Positions 35,005 to 44,612 are shown, numbered from the stretch's first letter. The stretch: 64,000 nucleotides of DNA from Flavobacteriaceae bacterium MAR_2010_188 (GCA_900104375.1 LT629302.1:3516480-3580479), one strand, 5' to 3'. Notes: a model not told the origin generated them from the sequence alone. Numbers and translations: made by a program.

Positions 35005-36723
35005 TTAAAGATTTTTTTTCTTTAATTCTTCCGTTGCATGGTTTGCCGCTCTGGCGGTAAATGCCATATAACCCAAAGAAGGATTTTGGCAAGGAGATGA
35101 AACCATAAATGCTCCGTCAGTTACGTATACGTTTTTACAAGCATGCACTTGATTGTGTTTGTTTAAAACTGAAGTCTTTGGGTCATTTCCCATCCGGGCA
35201 GAACCCATTTCGTGAATTCCTAAGCCCATACCCCCTATATCGTCATACCCACTAACATCTTTATAGCCGGCATTATCTAGCATTTCCATTGCCTGGTGTT
35301 TCATGTCCTTTCTCATCGCAATTTCATTTTCACCAAAGTCAGCATCGAAGGTTATGGTCGGTAATCCCCACTCATCCAGCTTTTCATAATCTAATGAAAG
35401 TTTGTTGTCATGATTAGGTAAGGTTTCACCAAATGCGGTCATACTCATCCGCCATTCTCCAGGTTTAAAAATCGCTTCCTTAAGTTCTGGACCGTAACGA
35501 AGTTCTGCGACTAATTCCGAAGCAAATCCAGAACGTCCTGCGCCACCCTCGTAACCATATCCTCTTAAAAAATTCTTCTGGTCAGACTTTCCACCTAAAT
35601 TTCTAAATCTTGGAATATAAATTCCATTAGCTCTACGGCCTTTGGTATATTTATCATCAAAACCATCTGCTATACCGCTTGCGCCGACCCTAAAATGGTG
35701 GTCCATAAGGTTATGACCAGGCTCACCACTGTCGTTACCAAGTCCGTCGGGGAATCTTTCTGATTTAGATTGAAGTAAAATTGCGGCAGATGCCATCGCA
35801 GATGCACACAAGAAAATGACTTTAGCCTTATACTCAAAAACTTCTTTGGTCTCGGCATCAATTACACGGACTCCAATTGCTCTCTTTTTATCCTTATCGT
35901 ACATAACTTCGTGAACGATAGAAAATGGCCGCATCGTCATATTGCCAGTTGCATCTGCTGCGGGTAGGGTAGAGGAATTACTGCTAAAGTAAGCGCCATA
36001 CGGACATCCTCTCATACATCGGTCTCTATATTGACAGCTGCTACGACCTAAGCCAGGTTTTGTACCTTCAGTTATATGTGCGGCACGACCCATGATAACT
36101 ATCCTGTCATCATAATTTTGGGAAAGTTTTGCCTTGAATTCTTCTTCAACGCAATTCATATTCATAGGCTTTAAGTACTTTCCATCAGGTAGAGCAGGCC
36201 AATTGTCAACACTTCCGCTCACTCCTATATACTCTTCAACCTTGTCATACCACGGGGCGATTTCGGCATAGCGAATAGGCCAATCTACCGCAATCCCGTC
36301 CTTTGCATTGGCTTCAAAATCAATATCACTAAATCGATAGCTCTGACGTCCCCAAACTAAGGACCTACCACCGACCTGATAGCCACGGATCCAATCGAAA
36401 CGCCTTACCTCATTGTAGGGATGCTTAATGTCGTCTACAAAAAAATGTTGATGCTCTTCGTTGGTAACAAAACCAGTACGCTGCTGTTTATATTTTCGAG
36501 TTTTCGTTTCTCGGCTTGGTTCTCCGGCATTTGGAAAATCCCAAGGATCCATATTCGCTGTAGGATAATCTTTTATATGGGTTACCATTCTACCCCGGTC
36601 CAGAACTAGCGTCTTGAGCCCGTTTTCGCATAATTCCTTGGCGGCCCAACCACCAGAAATACCTGTTCCAACCACAATGGCATCATATTCGTGGTCGGTC
36701 CCTGATTGATTTAATTGAATCAT
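35005..36723 (-). CDS. GMC-family oxidoreductase
   Basis: 572 residues. The ADP-binding motif VVGTGISGG (from residue 17) and the GGRSLVWGRQSYR region identify the glucose-methanol-choline family; the C-terminus has the expected GMGLGIHEMGSARMG and NPSLGYMAFTARAA with the active-site His/Asn region. A Cys-rich segment (CQYRDRCMRGCPYG, about residue 235) is characteristic of the bacterial subgroup that oxidises sugars or sugar acids. Such enzymes often have a small subunit-3-type partner gene; none is adjacent here. No signal peptide is evident. Substrate unknown. Confidence 0.92.
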   Translation of the reverse strand: MIQLNQSGTDHEYDAIVVGTGISGGWAAKELCENGLKTLVLDRGRMVTHIKDYPTANMDPWDFPNAGEPSRETKTRKYKQQRTGFVTNEEHQHFFVDDIKHPYNEVRRFDWIRGYQVGGRSLVWGRQSYRFSDIDFEANAKDGIAVDWPIRYAEIAPWYDKVEEYIGVSGSVDNWPALPDGKYLKPMNMNCVEEEFKAKLSQNYDDRIVIMGRAAHITEGTKPGLGRSSCQYRDRCMRGCPYGAYFSSNSSTLPAADATGNMTMRPFSIVHEVMYDKDKKRAIGVRVIDAETKEVFEYKAKVIFLCASAMASAAILLQSKSERFPDGLGNDSGEPGHNLMDHHFRVGASGIADGFDDKYTKGRRANGIYIPRFRNLGGKSDQKNFLRGYGYEGGAGRSGFASELVAELRYGPELKEAIFKPGEWRMSMTAFGETLPNHDNKLSLDYEKLDEWGLPTITFDADFGENEIAMRKDMKHQAMEMLDNAGYKDVSGYDDIGGMGLGIHEMGSARMGNDPKTSVLNKHNQVHACKNVYVTDGAFMVSSPCQNPSLGYMAFTARAANHATEELKKKNL

Positions 36724-36765
36724 ATGAATTGATTAATTTTTATGAGTCTATTTTTGGTAGTACAT

Positions 36766-36773
36766 CAAATTTA
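36766..36773 (-). promoter_or_regulatory. Bacteroidota -7 promoter box, minus strand
   Basis: Reads CAAATTTA on the plus strand, that is TAAATTTG on the minus strand, an exact TAnnTTTG match 42 nt before the GMC start codon. Confidence 0.4.
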
Positions 36774-36873
36774 CGTAAATATGACTAGCAATGAATTCTT
36801 TAAAGCTTTGGAAGATTAATAGCAAATAATCAAAATCTTAACCGCTTAATGAAGCAGTAAAATATAAAGGAAT

Positions 36874-37263
36874 TTATACCACACCGTAAATTATCAATCC
36901 CCCAAAGAGAAAAGCAAAAGGTGATATAAGCTGAAAGTATTTTGGTTTTAAAAACTCTGCACTTTTCATCGAAAATTGATGATGCGTTTTCCGTGGAATA
37001 AAGTAGAGTAATAGGGAGGTAACAAGCATAATCCATCCAAAGATTTTAAAGGCATTTGGAGATTTTGAAAAGTCAGAATACAGGATGAAAGCTATCGCAG
37101 GAAAGATGCGAAGGGTTATTTCTGAATAATTGATGAGGTTGGTGCTCCCTGCCATTCTCAGAACATTACGAGCAACATCTGGCTTAAAGAGCATCACAAA
37201 TCCAACTAGGATTATAAAAATTCCGAAACAGATTAAAATAGCCTTCGCAATGTGAAGCATCAT
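36874..37263 (-). CDS. Small membrane protein, unknown function
   Basis: 129 residues with four hydrophobic helices (about 5-25, 48-63, 75-90 and 108-128). Two adjacent ATG codons open the gene; the outer one is used. Charged residues cluster in the loops. I recognise no family. It lies between the VF530 gene and the GMC gene on the same strand, with gaps of 72 and 150 bp, so it may be expressed independently. Confidence 0.65.
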   Translation of the reverse strand: MMLHIAKAILICFGIFIILVGFVMLFKPDVARNVLRMAGSTNLINYSEITLRIFPAIAFILYSDFSKSPNAFKIFGWIMLVTSLLLYFIPRKTHHQFSMKSAEFLKPKYFQLISPFAFLFGGLIIYGVV

Positions 37264-37335
37264 ATTTTAGGGCTTTCTAATTTTAATACAATTCGGTCAA
37301 GCGACTGAACCCGTTTTTTCTTCAAAATCTATAAC

Positions 37336-37575
37336 TTATTGATTATCCATAGAATCTAGATAAAGACGTTCTACCTTATCCCTTGCCCAAGGTGTTTTCC
37401 TTAAAAACTTAAGGCTGGATTTTAAGGTCGGGTTACTCTTAAAACAATTGATATTTATCTTTTGTGCTAGTTCTTCCCAGCTGTATTTGGCCACCAAAAA
37501 TTCTAATACATCAACCAGTTTTACGCCGTGCATCGGGTTATTTGGCTGTTGTTGTTTGTTAACTTCTTCTTCCAT
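37336..37575 (-). CDS. VF530-family (DUF2132) small DNA-binding-like protein
   Basis: 79 residues. The core [42 protein letters not shown] matches the VF530 family, whose structure suggests double-stranded DNA binding. No catalytic residues. It is a single gene on the minus strand downstream of the broken outer-membrane protein gene. Confidence 0.85.
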   Translation of the reverse strand: MEEEVNKQQQPNNPMHGVKLVDVLEFLVAKYSWEELAQKININCFKSNPTLKSSLKFLRKTPWARDKVERLYLDSMDNQ

Positions 37576-37718
37576 TTAATTAGAATTTATTATCGATACC
37601 GACCTTTAATTAAGTATTTAAATATGTCTTCTTTGCAAGATACGTAAAGACCTTCAGTCGAAACTGAAAATATTACTGGGAGTAGCAGTCAATTGTTTTA
37701 AGTTAAAAAAAATAAAAA

Positions 37719-38279
37719 TTAAACTGCTTTTTTCTTTAATGGAATAGTAAGTCCGATTGCGGCAGCTCCTACAAACTGTTTTGCAGCAGGGTGGAAGTAA
37801 TAAGTAAATTCTACATCGACATTATGGTTTGGTCCAAGGGCCAATCCTATCGAAACGGGGATGTGAAATAATATACCATTTTTGCTAATGTTATCTGAAG
37901 GTGTAATAGTTTCAAATTTCCCTAATGAAGTTCCTATACCACCCTCTATATAAGGTGCTACCTAGGGAATGGGTATTGTTATTCTTATTTTGGCTCCTAG
38001 CAAACCAGCATTGGCGGTGCTCTTGCCGTAAACCATTGAATCCTCGATTTTTCCTTTTCCCGTGATAATTAAGCCGGCATAAAACGAATAATCAATCCAG
38101 TTGTTGGGAGTAAAAACATATTCTCCCTGAGCAAAAAATCCCGTGCTATATACATCAATATCTTCATAAGGGGCGCTCAATCCATAACCTACGGACGCAT
38201 TGATTGATTTACCCACTTCTTGAGCATGAGATAAACAGCCAAAAAAAAGGGAAAAGGTAAATAAAATATAATTTCTCAT
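37719..38279 (-). pseudogene. Outer-membrane beta-barrel protein gene interrupted by one in-frame TAG
   Basis: The frame opens at the ATG (38277-38279) with a signal peptide (ending SHAQ) and beta-strand sequence (SINASVGYGLSAPYEDID). Codon 106 is TAG (plus strand 37962-37964). The same frame then continues without another stop for 80 codons (VAPYIEGGIGTSLGKFE, HIPVSIGLALG, FTYYFHP) to TAA at 37719-37721, giving 186 codons in total, the length of a small porin-like barrel. The post-stop part keeps barrel-like alternation and natural codon use, so the lesion is recent or an error. TGG (Trp) to TAG is the simplest explanation, since Trp fits IPIP-x-VAPYIE. The truncated 105-residue product would lack half the barrel. 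Confidence 0.85.
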
Positions 38280-38414
38280 GTCGAAAATAGATTTAGTTAT
38301 ACGTAGGAAAGATACTATAAAAATAAAATTTTACGACATTTCTTTTGTGCGTTACTATTTTATAAGATTTAATCCTTCTCGGATATTAAATCATATTCAT
38401 TAAGCGACCTTTAA

Positions 38415-39197
38415 CTATAGCTTTTGCCACTGAGGTGAAAAATAGGTAGAACGACCTCCGACCTTTATTTTTTCAATCTTTCCGGCGGTATGAAAGCATT
38501 TTGCGCCTTTTTCTCGATTATGAATTAAAAATTCTTCGGGAAAGTCCTTATAATGTGCTTCAAATTTTATCGCCGTTTCAATAACGTACTGCATCTTTTC
38601 GAATATGGTTTTAATCTCTTTTTCACTTAGGTCCGAAGCTTTTTTCTCGGGATGGATTCTTGCCTGGTATAATATATCGTCCGCCATCCAATTACCAATT
38701 CCCGCAGCCACACTTTGGTCCATCAAAACTTTTTTAATATCCGTTTTTCGCTTTTGCACAGTGGCAATAAAATCCTTCAATTTAAGCTCTCTGGCGTCGT
38801 CGCTTAGCTTATGTTTCTTTTGGTATTCTTCAATGGAATCAAGTAAATCCAAACGGCCAAATTTTCGTTTGTTTTCAAAAGCGAGATGGAAGCCATTTTC
38901 AAAAGTAAACACTACGTGCCCATATTTAGGGCGGTCATCTTCTTCTTTATAGTAGGTTGGCCTTCCGGTCATCCCAAAATGCATCAACAGGTTTTTATCT
39001 CCGTTTGTTTTCAAGAATAAATATTTCCCGATTCTTTTGCTTCCAGTAAACTTTTGGCCGATCAAATGTTCTTCAAACTCGGCAGTCGATTTCTTCAATA
39101 ATCTTTTATCTCGGCAATCAAAGGCGGTAATCTTTTTATTTAGTGATGTTTTCTCTATATATTGTTGATAGCCGTAAACTTCTGGTAATTCTGGCAT
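38415..39197 (-). CDS. Fpg/Nei-family DNA glycosylase lacking zinc-finger cysteines
   Basis: 260 residues. The N-terminus is MPELPE, with P2 as nucleophile and E3 as acid, as in MutM/Fpg, which excises oxidised purines and nicks the abasic site. The H2TH region (DQSVAAGIGNWMADDILYQA) is intact. At the C-terminus, where Fpg has four zinc-binding Cys, only one Cys remains (KCFHTAG), and the final pair is replaced (TYFSPQWQ). The GGRSTYF hairpin that touches DNA is still there, so this looks like a zincless finger, as in eukaryotic NEIL1, rather than a dead protein. Its own promoter box lies upstream. Confidence 0.9.
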   Translation of the reverse strand: MPELPEVYGYQQYIEKTSLNKKITAFDCRDKRLLKKSTAEFEEHLIGQKFTGSKRIGKYLFLKTNGDKNLLMHFGMTGRPTYYKEEDDRPKYGHVVFTFENGFHLAFENKRKFGRLDLLDSIEEYQKKHKLSDDARELKLKDFIATVQKRKTDIKKVLMDQSVAAGIGNWMADDILYQARIHPEKKASDLSEKEIKTIFEKMQYVIETAIKFEAHYKDFPEEFLIHNREKGAKCFHTAGKIEKIKVGGRSTYFSPQWQKL

Positions 39198-39223
39198 ACT
39201 TTTAAGTTGAATAATTTTTGTTT

Positions 39224-39231
39224 CAAAACTA
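39224..39231 (-). promoter_or_regulatory. Bacteroidota -7 promoter box, minus strand
   Basis: CAAAACTA on the plus strand reads TAGTTTTG on the minus strand, an exact TAnnTTTG match 26 nt before the DNA glycosylase start. Confidence 0.45.
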
Positions 39232-39250
39232 TTCTAAGATAGCGGAAATA

Positions 39251-39285
39251 AAAAAACCACCCAATTTCTTGAGTGGTTTTGAATT
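39251..39285 (-). terminator. Intrinsic terminator of the secreted metalloprotease gene
   Basis: AAAACCACCCAA and TTGAGTGGTTTT form a stem with one mismatch around a TTTC loop. On the minus strand the stem is followed by a run of T, directly after the protease stop at 39300. This is the clearest terminator in the window. Confidence 0.75.
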
Positions 39286-39299
39286 TATCATTCTAAAAC

Positions 39300-42200
39300 T
39301 TAATGCTTAATCGCCAGTTTTTTAGACTCTAAGATGAAGCCGTTCTTATCTTTTACCACGACCAGGTATAAGCCATCGGCAATTCGGTTTAATCCTACCG
39401 TCGTCTTGTTAGAACCGTTTGTTACCTTGCTCAGAATTAGGCGTCCTTGAATATTAAATATATCAATTCTTCCCAAATTTTCCGGTTCATATTCACTTAA
39501 AATATGTACTTCGTTACCAGCAGGATTCGGATATAATCTAATTGTCTTATCCACTGTAGACATATCGGTATCTAGAACACTGGCACCATCTAAATTAGGT
39601 GAAGCACTTTCCACACAGAAATCCACTCCTGAAATTGCAACCGCTATTTGGGTTGAGCTATTACTGTTATATGCGTCAGTTAAACTTACAGTTACAGACG
39701 TTACATAACCTGGGATTGAAATATTTACAGAATTTGTCCGGCTAAAGGTCCCATACGTCTGTGGGTTTCCGGCGATATCTGTATAAGTGACTGTAATTTC
39801 TTCGATATAACGTTCCGTAGGTTTTCCACTGGTATATTCATCCAAACCAGATACGGTGAAAGAAACATCACGAGAATTGGTTGGTAATGTTAACCTTGCA
39901 GAGCTAGAACCCATACCAGAATGCTCTAACGAACTTTCGGCGAAGGCTATACTATTTGATGTGCAAATAGCATTATCGCAAACGTCACCAATTCCGTCGC
40001 CATCAGAGTCTGCCTGATCAGTATTTGATGTGGTAGGGCAGTTATCTTCAAAATCGCAGATACCATCTCCATCAGTGTCGGTACAGATGCCATCTATAAG
40101 ACAGAATTCTACCGAGCTTAAATTTATTTCTAAGCTAACTGATGAATTACCATCGTAACCATCGGCTAGACTAACGGTAACACTTTGTACGTTTCCGTCT
40201 AAATTCACTAAAACATTAGATGTTCCACTAAACACACCATAATCGTGGGGGCTTCCGGCTGCATCAACATAGGTGACTGTAACTTCTTCAGAATATCTTG
40301 AGTCTGGTTTGCCATTAGTTTTTTGGTCAAAACCTAAAATCGTGAAAGACACATTTTTACCATTAGTGGGAACATTTACAGACGTACTAGTAGAACCAGA
40401 ACCAGAATGAGTTAATGTGCTCGATTCAAAATTGGTTGTAAATGCTACACATTCTTCAACTTCACAATCATCTGGAATTCCATCCCCGTCACTATCTAAA
40501 TTATCATTTCCGTTAGGGCAAATATCTTGACAATTTGGTACTCCGTCTTTATCGCTATCCAATGAAACACCATTGTTATCTACTTGGTTAGGACAAGGTG
40601 AATTTATTTCTTGATCGGTACAATCGCTCACCCCATCTCCATCGGTATCAATAAGTTCGTTACACATGTCGCAAAAATCAGGAATACCATCTCCATCGGT
40701 ATCTAGACTATCATCGCCACCTGGGCAAATATCTAAGCAATTTGCAACGCCATCATTATCGTCATCTAAAGAAACGCCATTAGCATCAACTTCATATGCG
40801 CAAGGAGAATTAATTTCCTGATCAATACAATCATTTAATCCATCCCTATCGGTGTCAATCAATTCATTACAATCATCACAAAAATCTGGGATGCCATCAT
40901 TATCAGAATCTGCAGTATCATTTCCTCCCTGACAAACATCAAGACAATCTGCCACACCGTCCCCATCAGTATCAATTGAAATACCGTTGGAATCTACCTT
41001 ATTTGGGCAAGGTGAATTGATTTCTTGATCATCACAATCTTTAACGCCGTCTCCGTCGGTATCTACACGATTGTCGCAACTATCGCAATAATCCGGAATG
41101 CCATCTTCATCACTATCTAAAGAATCGTCGCCGCCCGGACAAATATCAGAGCTATCGCAGACGCCATCATTATCAGAGTCTAAGCAAGTTGTAATATTTT
41201 TTGAAGTCGAATTTGTTAAACCGAGATTGTCGGTTACCGTTAAATTAACAGTGTATTCTGCATCGGCTGGGTAAGTATGGGTCGGATTGGCAGACGTTGA
41301 AGAACTTCCGTCTCCAAAATCCCAATTATAGGTAGCAATGCTACCATCGCTATCGGTCGATTCATCAGTAAAAAGTCCGGTACGCCCGTTAATACTAGAT
41401 GTAAAACTTGCCGACGGTGCTGTGTTATTATTACTTGCTGCAGGAATATTTCCAGAGATAAAATACTGTCCTTGGCTACCATAAGTATTATAATTGCTAG
41501 AACCTTCACCTTCTACACTTAAGTAATACCGGCCAGCGTTTAATGTCTTGGAAATTGTCGCAGTAGTTTCCGTGCTAGAACTAAAAGTTCCGACTAAACT
41601 ACCAGAACTGTTGTAAAGTGTTAATCGAATATCAAGGTTACTACCTCGATTAGATTCATAATTATAAGCTATATAGGATGGTGTAGCGGTGATAGAAACA
41701 TTTCCACCTGAGGTATCGAAATAAAAATAATCTTTATCGGTACTATTACCCATCACACCTTTGTTTCCAGTGTTTTCATTGGTAATGTCGTTTTCTGGGT
41801 GAGTTACGGTTATAGAACCATCCGAACTAACTACCAAGGCCGTTGCGGAGCTTATGGAGTCTGCATGGTCATCTGCTGTAAAACCAAGACGCTTTCCGAT
41901 TTCGACGATATCTTGTTGAGAATTATTAGAATCGGCATAATTACCATTGCTCCATTGGGTAACGTTTCTATAATAACCAGCTCCCATTATGGGAGCCCAG
42001 CTAGTAGCTCCAGTACCATGACCAGTATAATAACCTGAAGTGCTAGTTCCATCATGGCTCAAAGACAGATTGTGTCCAAGTTCATGACTTGCTGCTTCGG
42101 CGATAGAATGTGCATTTCCATTTCCTAAATGGTTATAAAATACAAGGGCTGGTTGGTAATATTCATAATTACTATTTCCCCACACATTTACGTATGCCAC

Positions 42201-42866
42201 ACCACCCGCAGCATTAGCGTACACTAATTTATTGTTGGCGTCGGTTCTGTTGGTAATCAATACCCTAGCCACATTGGGTCCAAATCGCGCTGGCTCTTCG
42301 GTAGTTATATCAACATCAAAGGGCGCGTAATCTTCTGCCATTCTATGCCATATTGAGGCCATATCAGTGATTTCGGTGCTATCAAAGCTCGAATCATTTC
42401 CGTTGCTGTCATAGGGTCTTGCATATAAGGTGGAAACTCCTGCAGAGGCGTTCCACGCGGTGTTGGTTAAAACTTCACCATCAAAATCTATGTAGACAAC
42501 TCTTGACGCTCCAGGCTTACTGTGCAATTTAAAAATCTCTGAAGCCGAAATAGATTGGGTTGCAGGGGAAATACTTTCTTCGGATACAATTTCAGAATGG
42601 TCTGCAGAAAAAGAATCGGCATAAAGAATACTTCCATCTTGATCAACATCAAGGTATTCAAAATCTTCTTCTGGAACGTCATCCAAGGCATCTAGCCATT
42701 TTTGAGCTTTGGCCTTTGCTTGTGGTGGAAGCGAATTAAAAGCTGACTTAAATCGATGGCCAGGAGGTAGGTCATTAACTTTTTGAGAGTTCGGATTTTG
42801 GGCGTTAACATTTGTAAAAGCTAGTATAAAAGCACAAATCAACCCAGATAGTAATGATTTTTTCAT
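39300..42866 (-). CDS. Secreted reprolysin-like zinc metalloprotease with PKD, thrombospondin type 3 repeats and T9SS sorting domain
   Basis: 1188 residues. Signal peptide (ending NVNA), then a metzincin-type protease with HELGHNLSLSH (H261, E262, H265, H271) around the zinc. A PKD domain follows (about residues 495-575, WDFGDGSSS). Next comes a calcium-binding thrombospondin type 3 region (about 578-805) containing three tandem 69-residue units. Two related beta-sandwich modules (each with a TLTHSG-like opening and SVTVSL near the end) flank a further short type 3 stretch. The last 80 residues (RLYPNPAGNEV onward) are a type A T9SS C-terminal domain, so the protein is exported and probably anchored to the surface. 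Role: extracellular protein degradation. No gene partner is adjacent. Confidence 0.93.
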   Translation of the reverse strand: MKKSLLSGLICAFILAFTNVNAQNPNSQKVNDLPPGHRFKSAFNSLPPQAKAKAQKWLDALDDVPEEDFEYLDVDQDGSILYADSFSADHSEIVSEESISPATQSISASEIFKLHSKPGASRVVYIDFDGEVLTNTAWNASAGVSTLYARPYDSNGNDSSFDSTEITDMASIWHRMAEDYAPFDVDITTEEPARFGPNVARVLITNRTDANNKLVYANAAGGVAYVNVWGNSNYEYYQPALVFYNHLGNGNAHSIAEAASHELGHNLSLSHDGTSTSGYYTGHGTGATSWAPIMGAGYYRNVTQWSNGNYADSNNSQQDIVEIGKRLGFTADDHADSISSATALVVSSDGSITVTHPENDITNENTGNKGVMGNSTDKDYFYFDTSGGNVSITATPSYIAYNYESNRGSNLDIRLTLYNSSGSLVGTFSSSTETTATISKTLNAGRYYLSVEGEGSSNYNTYGSQGQYFISGNIPAASNNNTAPSASFTSSINGRTGLFTDESTDSDGSIATYNWDFGDGSSSTSANPTHTYPADAEYTVNLTVTDNLGLTNSTSKNITTCLDSDNDGVCDSSDICPGGDDSLDSDEDGIPDYCDSCDNRVDTDGDGVKDCDDQEINSPCPNKVDSNGISIDTDGDGVADCLDVCQGGNDTADSDNDGIPDFCDDCNELIDTDRDGLNDCIDQEINSPCAYEVDANGVSLDDDNDGVANCLDICPGGDDSLDTDGDGIPDFCDMCNELIDTDGDGVSDCTDQEINSPCPNQVDNNGVSLDSDKDGVPNCQDICPNGNDNLDSDGDGIPDDCEVEECVAFTTNFESSTLTHSGSGSTSTSVNVPTNGKNVSFTILGFDQKTNGKPDSRYSEEVTVTYVDAAGSPHDYGVFSGTSNVLVNLDGNVQSVTVSLADGYDGNSSVSLEINLSSVEFCLIDGICTDTDGDGICDFEDNCPTTSNTDQADSDGDGIGDVCDNAICTSNSIAFAESSLEHSGMGSSSARLTLPTNSRDVSFTVSGLDEYTSGKPTERYIEEITVTYTDIAGNPQTYGTFSRTNSVNISIPGYVTSVTVSLTDAYNSNSSTQIAVAISGVDFCVESASPNLDGASVLDTDMSTVDKTIRLYPNPAGNEVHILSEYEPENLGRIDIFNIQGRLILSKVTNGSNKTTVGLNRIADGLYLVVVKDKNGFILESKKLAIKH
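40443..41063 (-). repeat. Three tandem 207-bp coding repeats (thrombospondin type 3 units)
   Basis: Units begin at 41063, 40856 and 40649, each 207 bp (69 codons), the last slightly short. Each unit contains DTDGDGV, QEINSPC and DGIPDFC in the same order. DNA copies have diverged at many silent sites, so duplication is not recent. In frame with the metalloprotease. Confidence 0.85.
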
Positions 42867-43241
42867 TATTATAAATGGTTATTAGGTTATAAAATACGAG
42901 GGAGAATATCTTAATGGAATAATAAATAATATTATGTCGGAAAATTCAGTTAAAATGCATTTAAACTGATTTATATAACATAATATCGTAAAAATGAACA
43001 TAAATTCTGGCGCAGAAAAATCTTTTTGGGATTATTCGATAAAGCACATAAAATTTAACATTTGTAAGAAAAGGAGTTTATTTAAGAAATTTAAACACTT
43101 AAACTCAATCGTAAAATATTCTAGATTACCTCTGGGAGAGCGAATAATGAAAGATGAAGGCGAATTTATCACAGTTTAAGGTTTCATGATTAAACGGATG
43201 TATGACAAATATTTTTGAAACTCTACTTTGAAGATTTCTAC
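42867..43241 (+). other. 375-bp spacer with no convincing gene
   Basis: AT-rich spacer between the metalloprotease start and the end of the membrane glycosyltransferase gene. It should hold the protease promoter and leader. A 61-codon plus-strand frame (42994-43179) is Lys-rich, without family similarity or a good start context, and is not called. No hairpin of note, no tRNA, no exact TAnnTTTG box found on either strand. Confidence 0.5.
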
Positions 43242-44612
43242 TTAGGGGGTCGTCACTTTTTTGTTATTCATCCTAATTTCCCAAAAAAGCATTCCGAATA
43301 CTAAGCTATATTCCACGACTAGAATCAAAGGCTTTTCACTAAATCCAGAAGTTTTATAAGCCAGATAACTTAGAATAACTGTAGCGCTCCAAAAAATCGG
43401 GAATTTGTAGTTAGTAAAAACTGAAAGTGCGATTGGCGTTGCTAGATACCACGGGTGCACTGTGGTTGTGCTGAACAAATAAAAACTAAGCGCCAAAAAC
43501 ATGAAAGTTATTAAATCTTTCTTCTGTTTCAGTTTGCCAAAAAATGAAAGGGCGAAGATAAATAACACAACGCAAATGGCTAGAAATGGTCCAATCTGGG
43601 CAATCATATTATAACCAGAATAGGCAAATCCCAGTTCTCTGATTATATAATACAAACTAGCGTTGAACTCAAATTTCTGAAACCAAAGACCGACAGTTTC
43701 AGAATAATTATTGATAAATTCTGAAGAGTAAAAAGGAAGAAATATCACTAGTGTAGAAACGCCAACCAATAGATAATATCTGAAAAGATGCCAGAGCCTA
43801 GCTTTCTTGGAGTTTTCATTATTTCTATAAAACCAGATAACTAGCAGTGGTAGAAACATTAACGGAATTAACTTAGTGGAAATCGAGAGCGCCAAAATAA
43901 CTGCCGACCAAAACCATTTTTCTCTATAGAGTAGATATAAACTCCAAAGCATAAAGAAAATCATGACCCCTTCAAAATGTAAATTACCAGTGAGCTCAAT
44001 TATAACCAAGGGATTCAAAATAAACCAAAATATCTTGTTTTCTTCTAAATTAAGATGCCTCAGGAGTTTTCTTCCGAAGTAGATGGTACCAATATCCGGG
44101 AGAATAACGAAAATCCTCAAAACAAATACAGATGACAGAAGTGATAGATTGTTAAAATAGGAAGCGATATAAAATATAAACTGGTTTACGGGTGGATAAT
44201 TGGTAAAATGGCTCGAATTTAATTCCCCCATCCCTTGCAGAAGTTGGTCAGCTTTGTAAAAGGGAAGGTAACCGTTAACATCGTAAGAAAGTGGAGTTGA
44301 GAGATACGGATTAAATCCATTCCTCATCATTTGTCCGTCCCAGATAAATCGATAAAAATCTTGTGAAAGATTGGGTGTTGCAAAAAGAAAGACCAGTCTT
44401 AGAAGAACAGAAAGTACGGCTAGAAGCGTAAAATTAACCTTCTGGGTTCTAATAATATTTATATAAAAGAAAAATACAGCTGCGTAAAGAGTGATTAATT
44501 TAATATGGTCTGTCCTGACCAAATCATAGGCAAACGCATAATAAAAGGTGGCCGATAGAACGACTGATAATATAACTTTCCAAGATTGTTTAGAAATGGA
44601 TTGATCTTCCAT
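43242..44612 (-). CDS. Multi-spanning GT-C-type glycosyltransferase (GT87/MptA-like)
   Basis: 456 residues with about eleven membrane helices. The first large loop contains DFYRFIWDGQMMRNGFNPYL, the acidic and NPY motif of polyprenol-phosphate-mannose-dependent transferases. Such enzymes take a sugar from a lipid carrier and add it to a glycan on the outer face of the membrane. It follows two GT2 genes on the same strand, one of which could make the lipid-linked sugar. The sugar is probably a hexose such as mannose; acceptor unknown. Confidence 0.82.
   Translation of the reverse strand: MEDQSISKQSWKVILSVVLSATFYYAFAYDLVRTDHIKLITLYAAVFFFYINIIRTQKVNFTLLAVLSVLLRLVFLFATPNLSQDFYRFIWDGQMMRNGFNPYLSTPLSYDVNGYLPFYKADQLLQGMGELNSSHFTNYPPVNQFIFYIASYFNNLSLLSSVFVLRIFVILPDIGTIYFGRKLLRHLNLEENKIFWFILNPLVIIELTGNLHFEGVMIFFMLWSLYLLYREKWFWSAVILALSISTKLIPLMFLPLLVIWFYRNNENSKKARLWHLFRYYLLVGVSTLVIFLPFYSSEFINNYSETVGLWFQKFEFNASLYYIIRELGFAYSGYNMIAQIGPFLAICVVLFIFALSFFGKLKQKKDLITFMFLALSFYLFSTTTVHPWYLATPIALSVFTNYKFPIFWSATVILSYLAYKTSGFSEKPLILVVEYSLVFGMLFWEIRMNNKKVTTP

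Noticed and set aside
34991-35020. AT-rich stem AAAAATC...GATTTTT at the end of the GMC gene
   Set aside because: The stem runs into the coding sequence and has almost no GC pairs; a terminator is possible but not supported.
37653-37668. Small hairpin TTCAGT-CGAA-ACTGAA
   Set aside because: Six-base stem without T tract; no clear regulatory role.
38366-38392. Inverted repeat GATTTAAT...ATTAAATC between the glycosylase and the broken barrel gene
   Set aside because: Pure AT-rich 8-bp stem without T run; too weak to call as a terminator or operator.
40443-41063. Regularly spaced repeats that could suggest a CRISPR-like array
   Set aside because: The 207-bp period is a multiple of three, in frame, and encodes calcium-binding protein repeats.
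42994-43179. 61-codon plus-strand frame in the 375-bp spacer
   Set aside because: Lys-rich and without family resemblance or promoter; length is expected by chance in AT-rich DNA.
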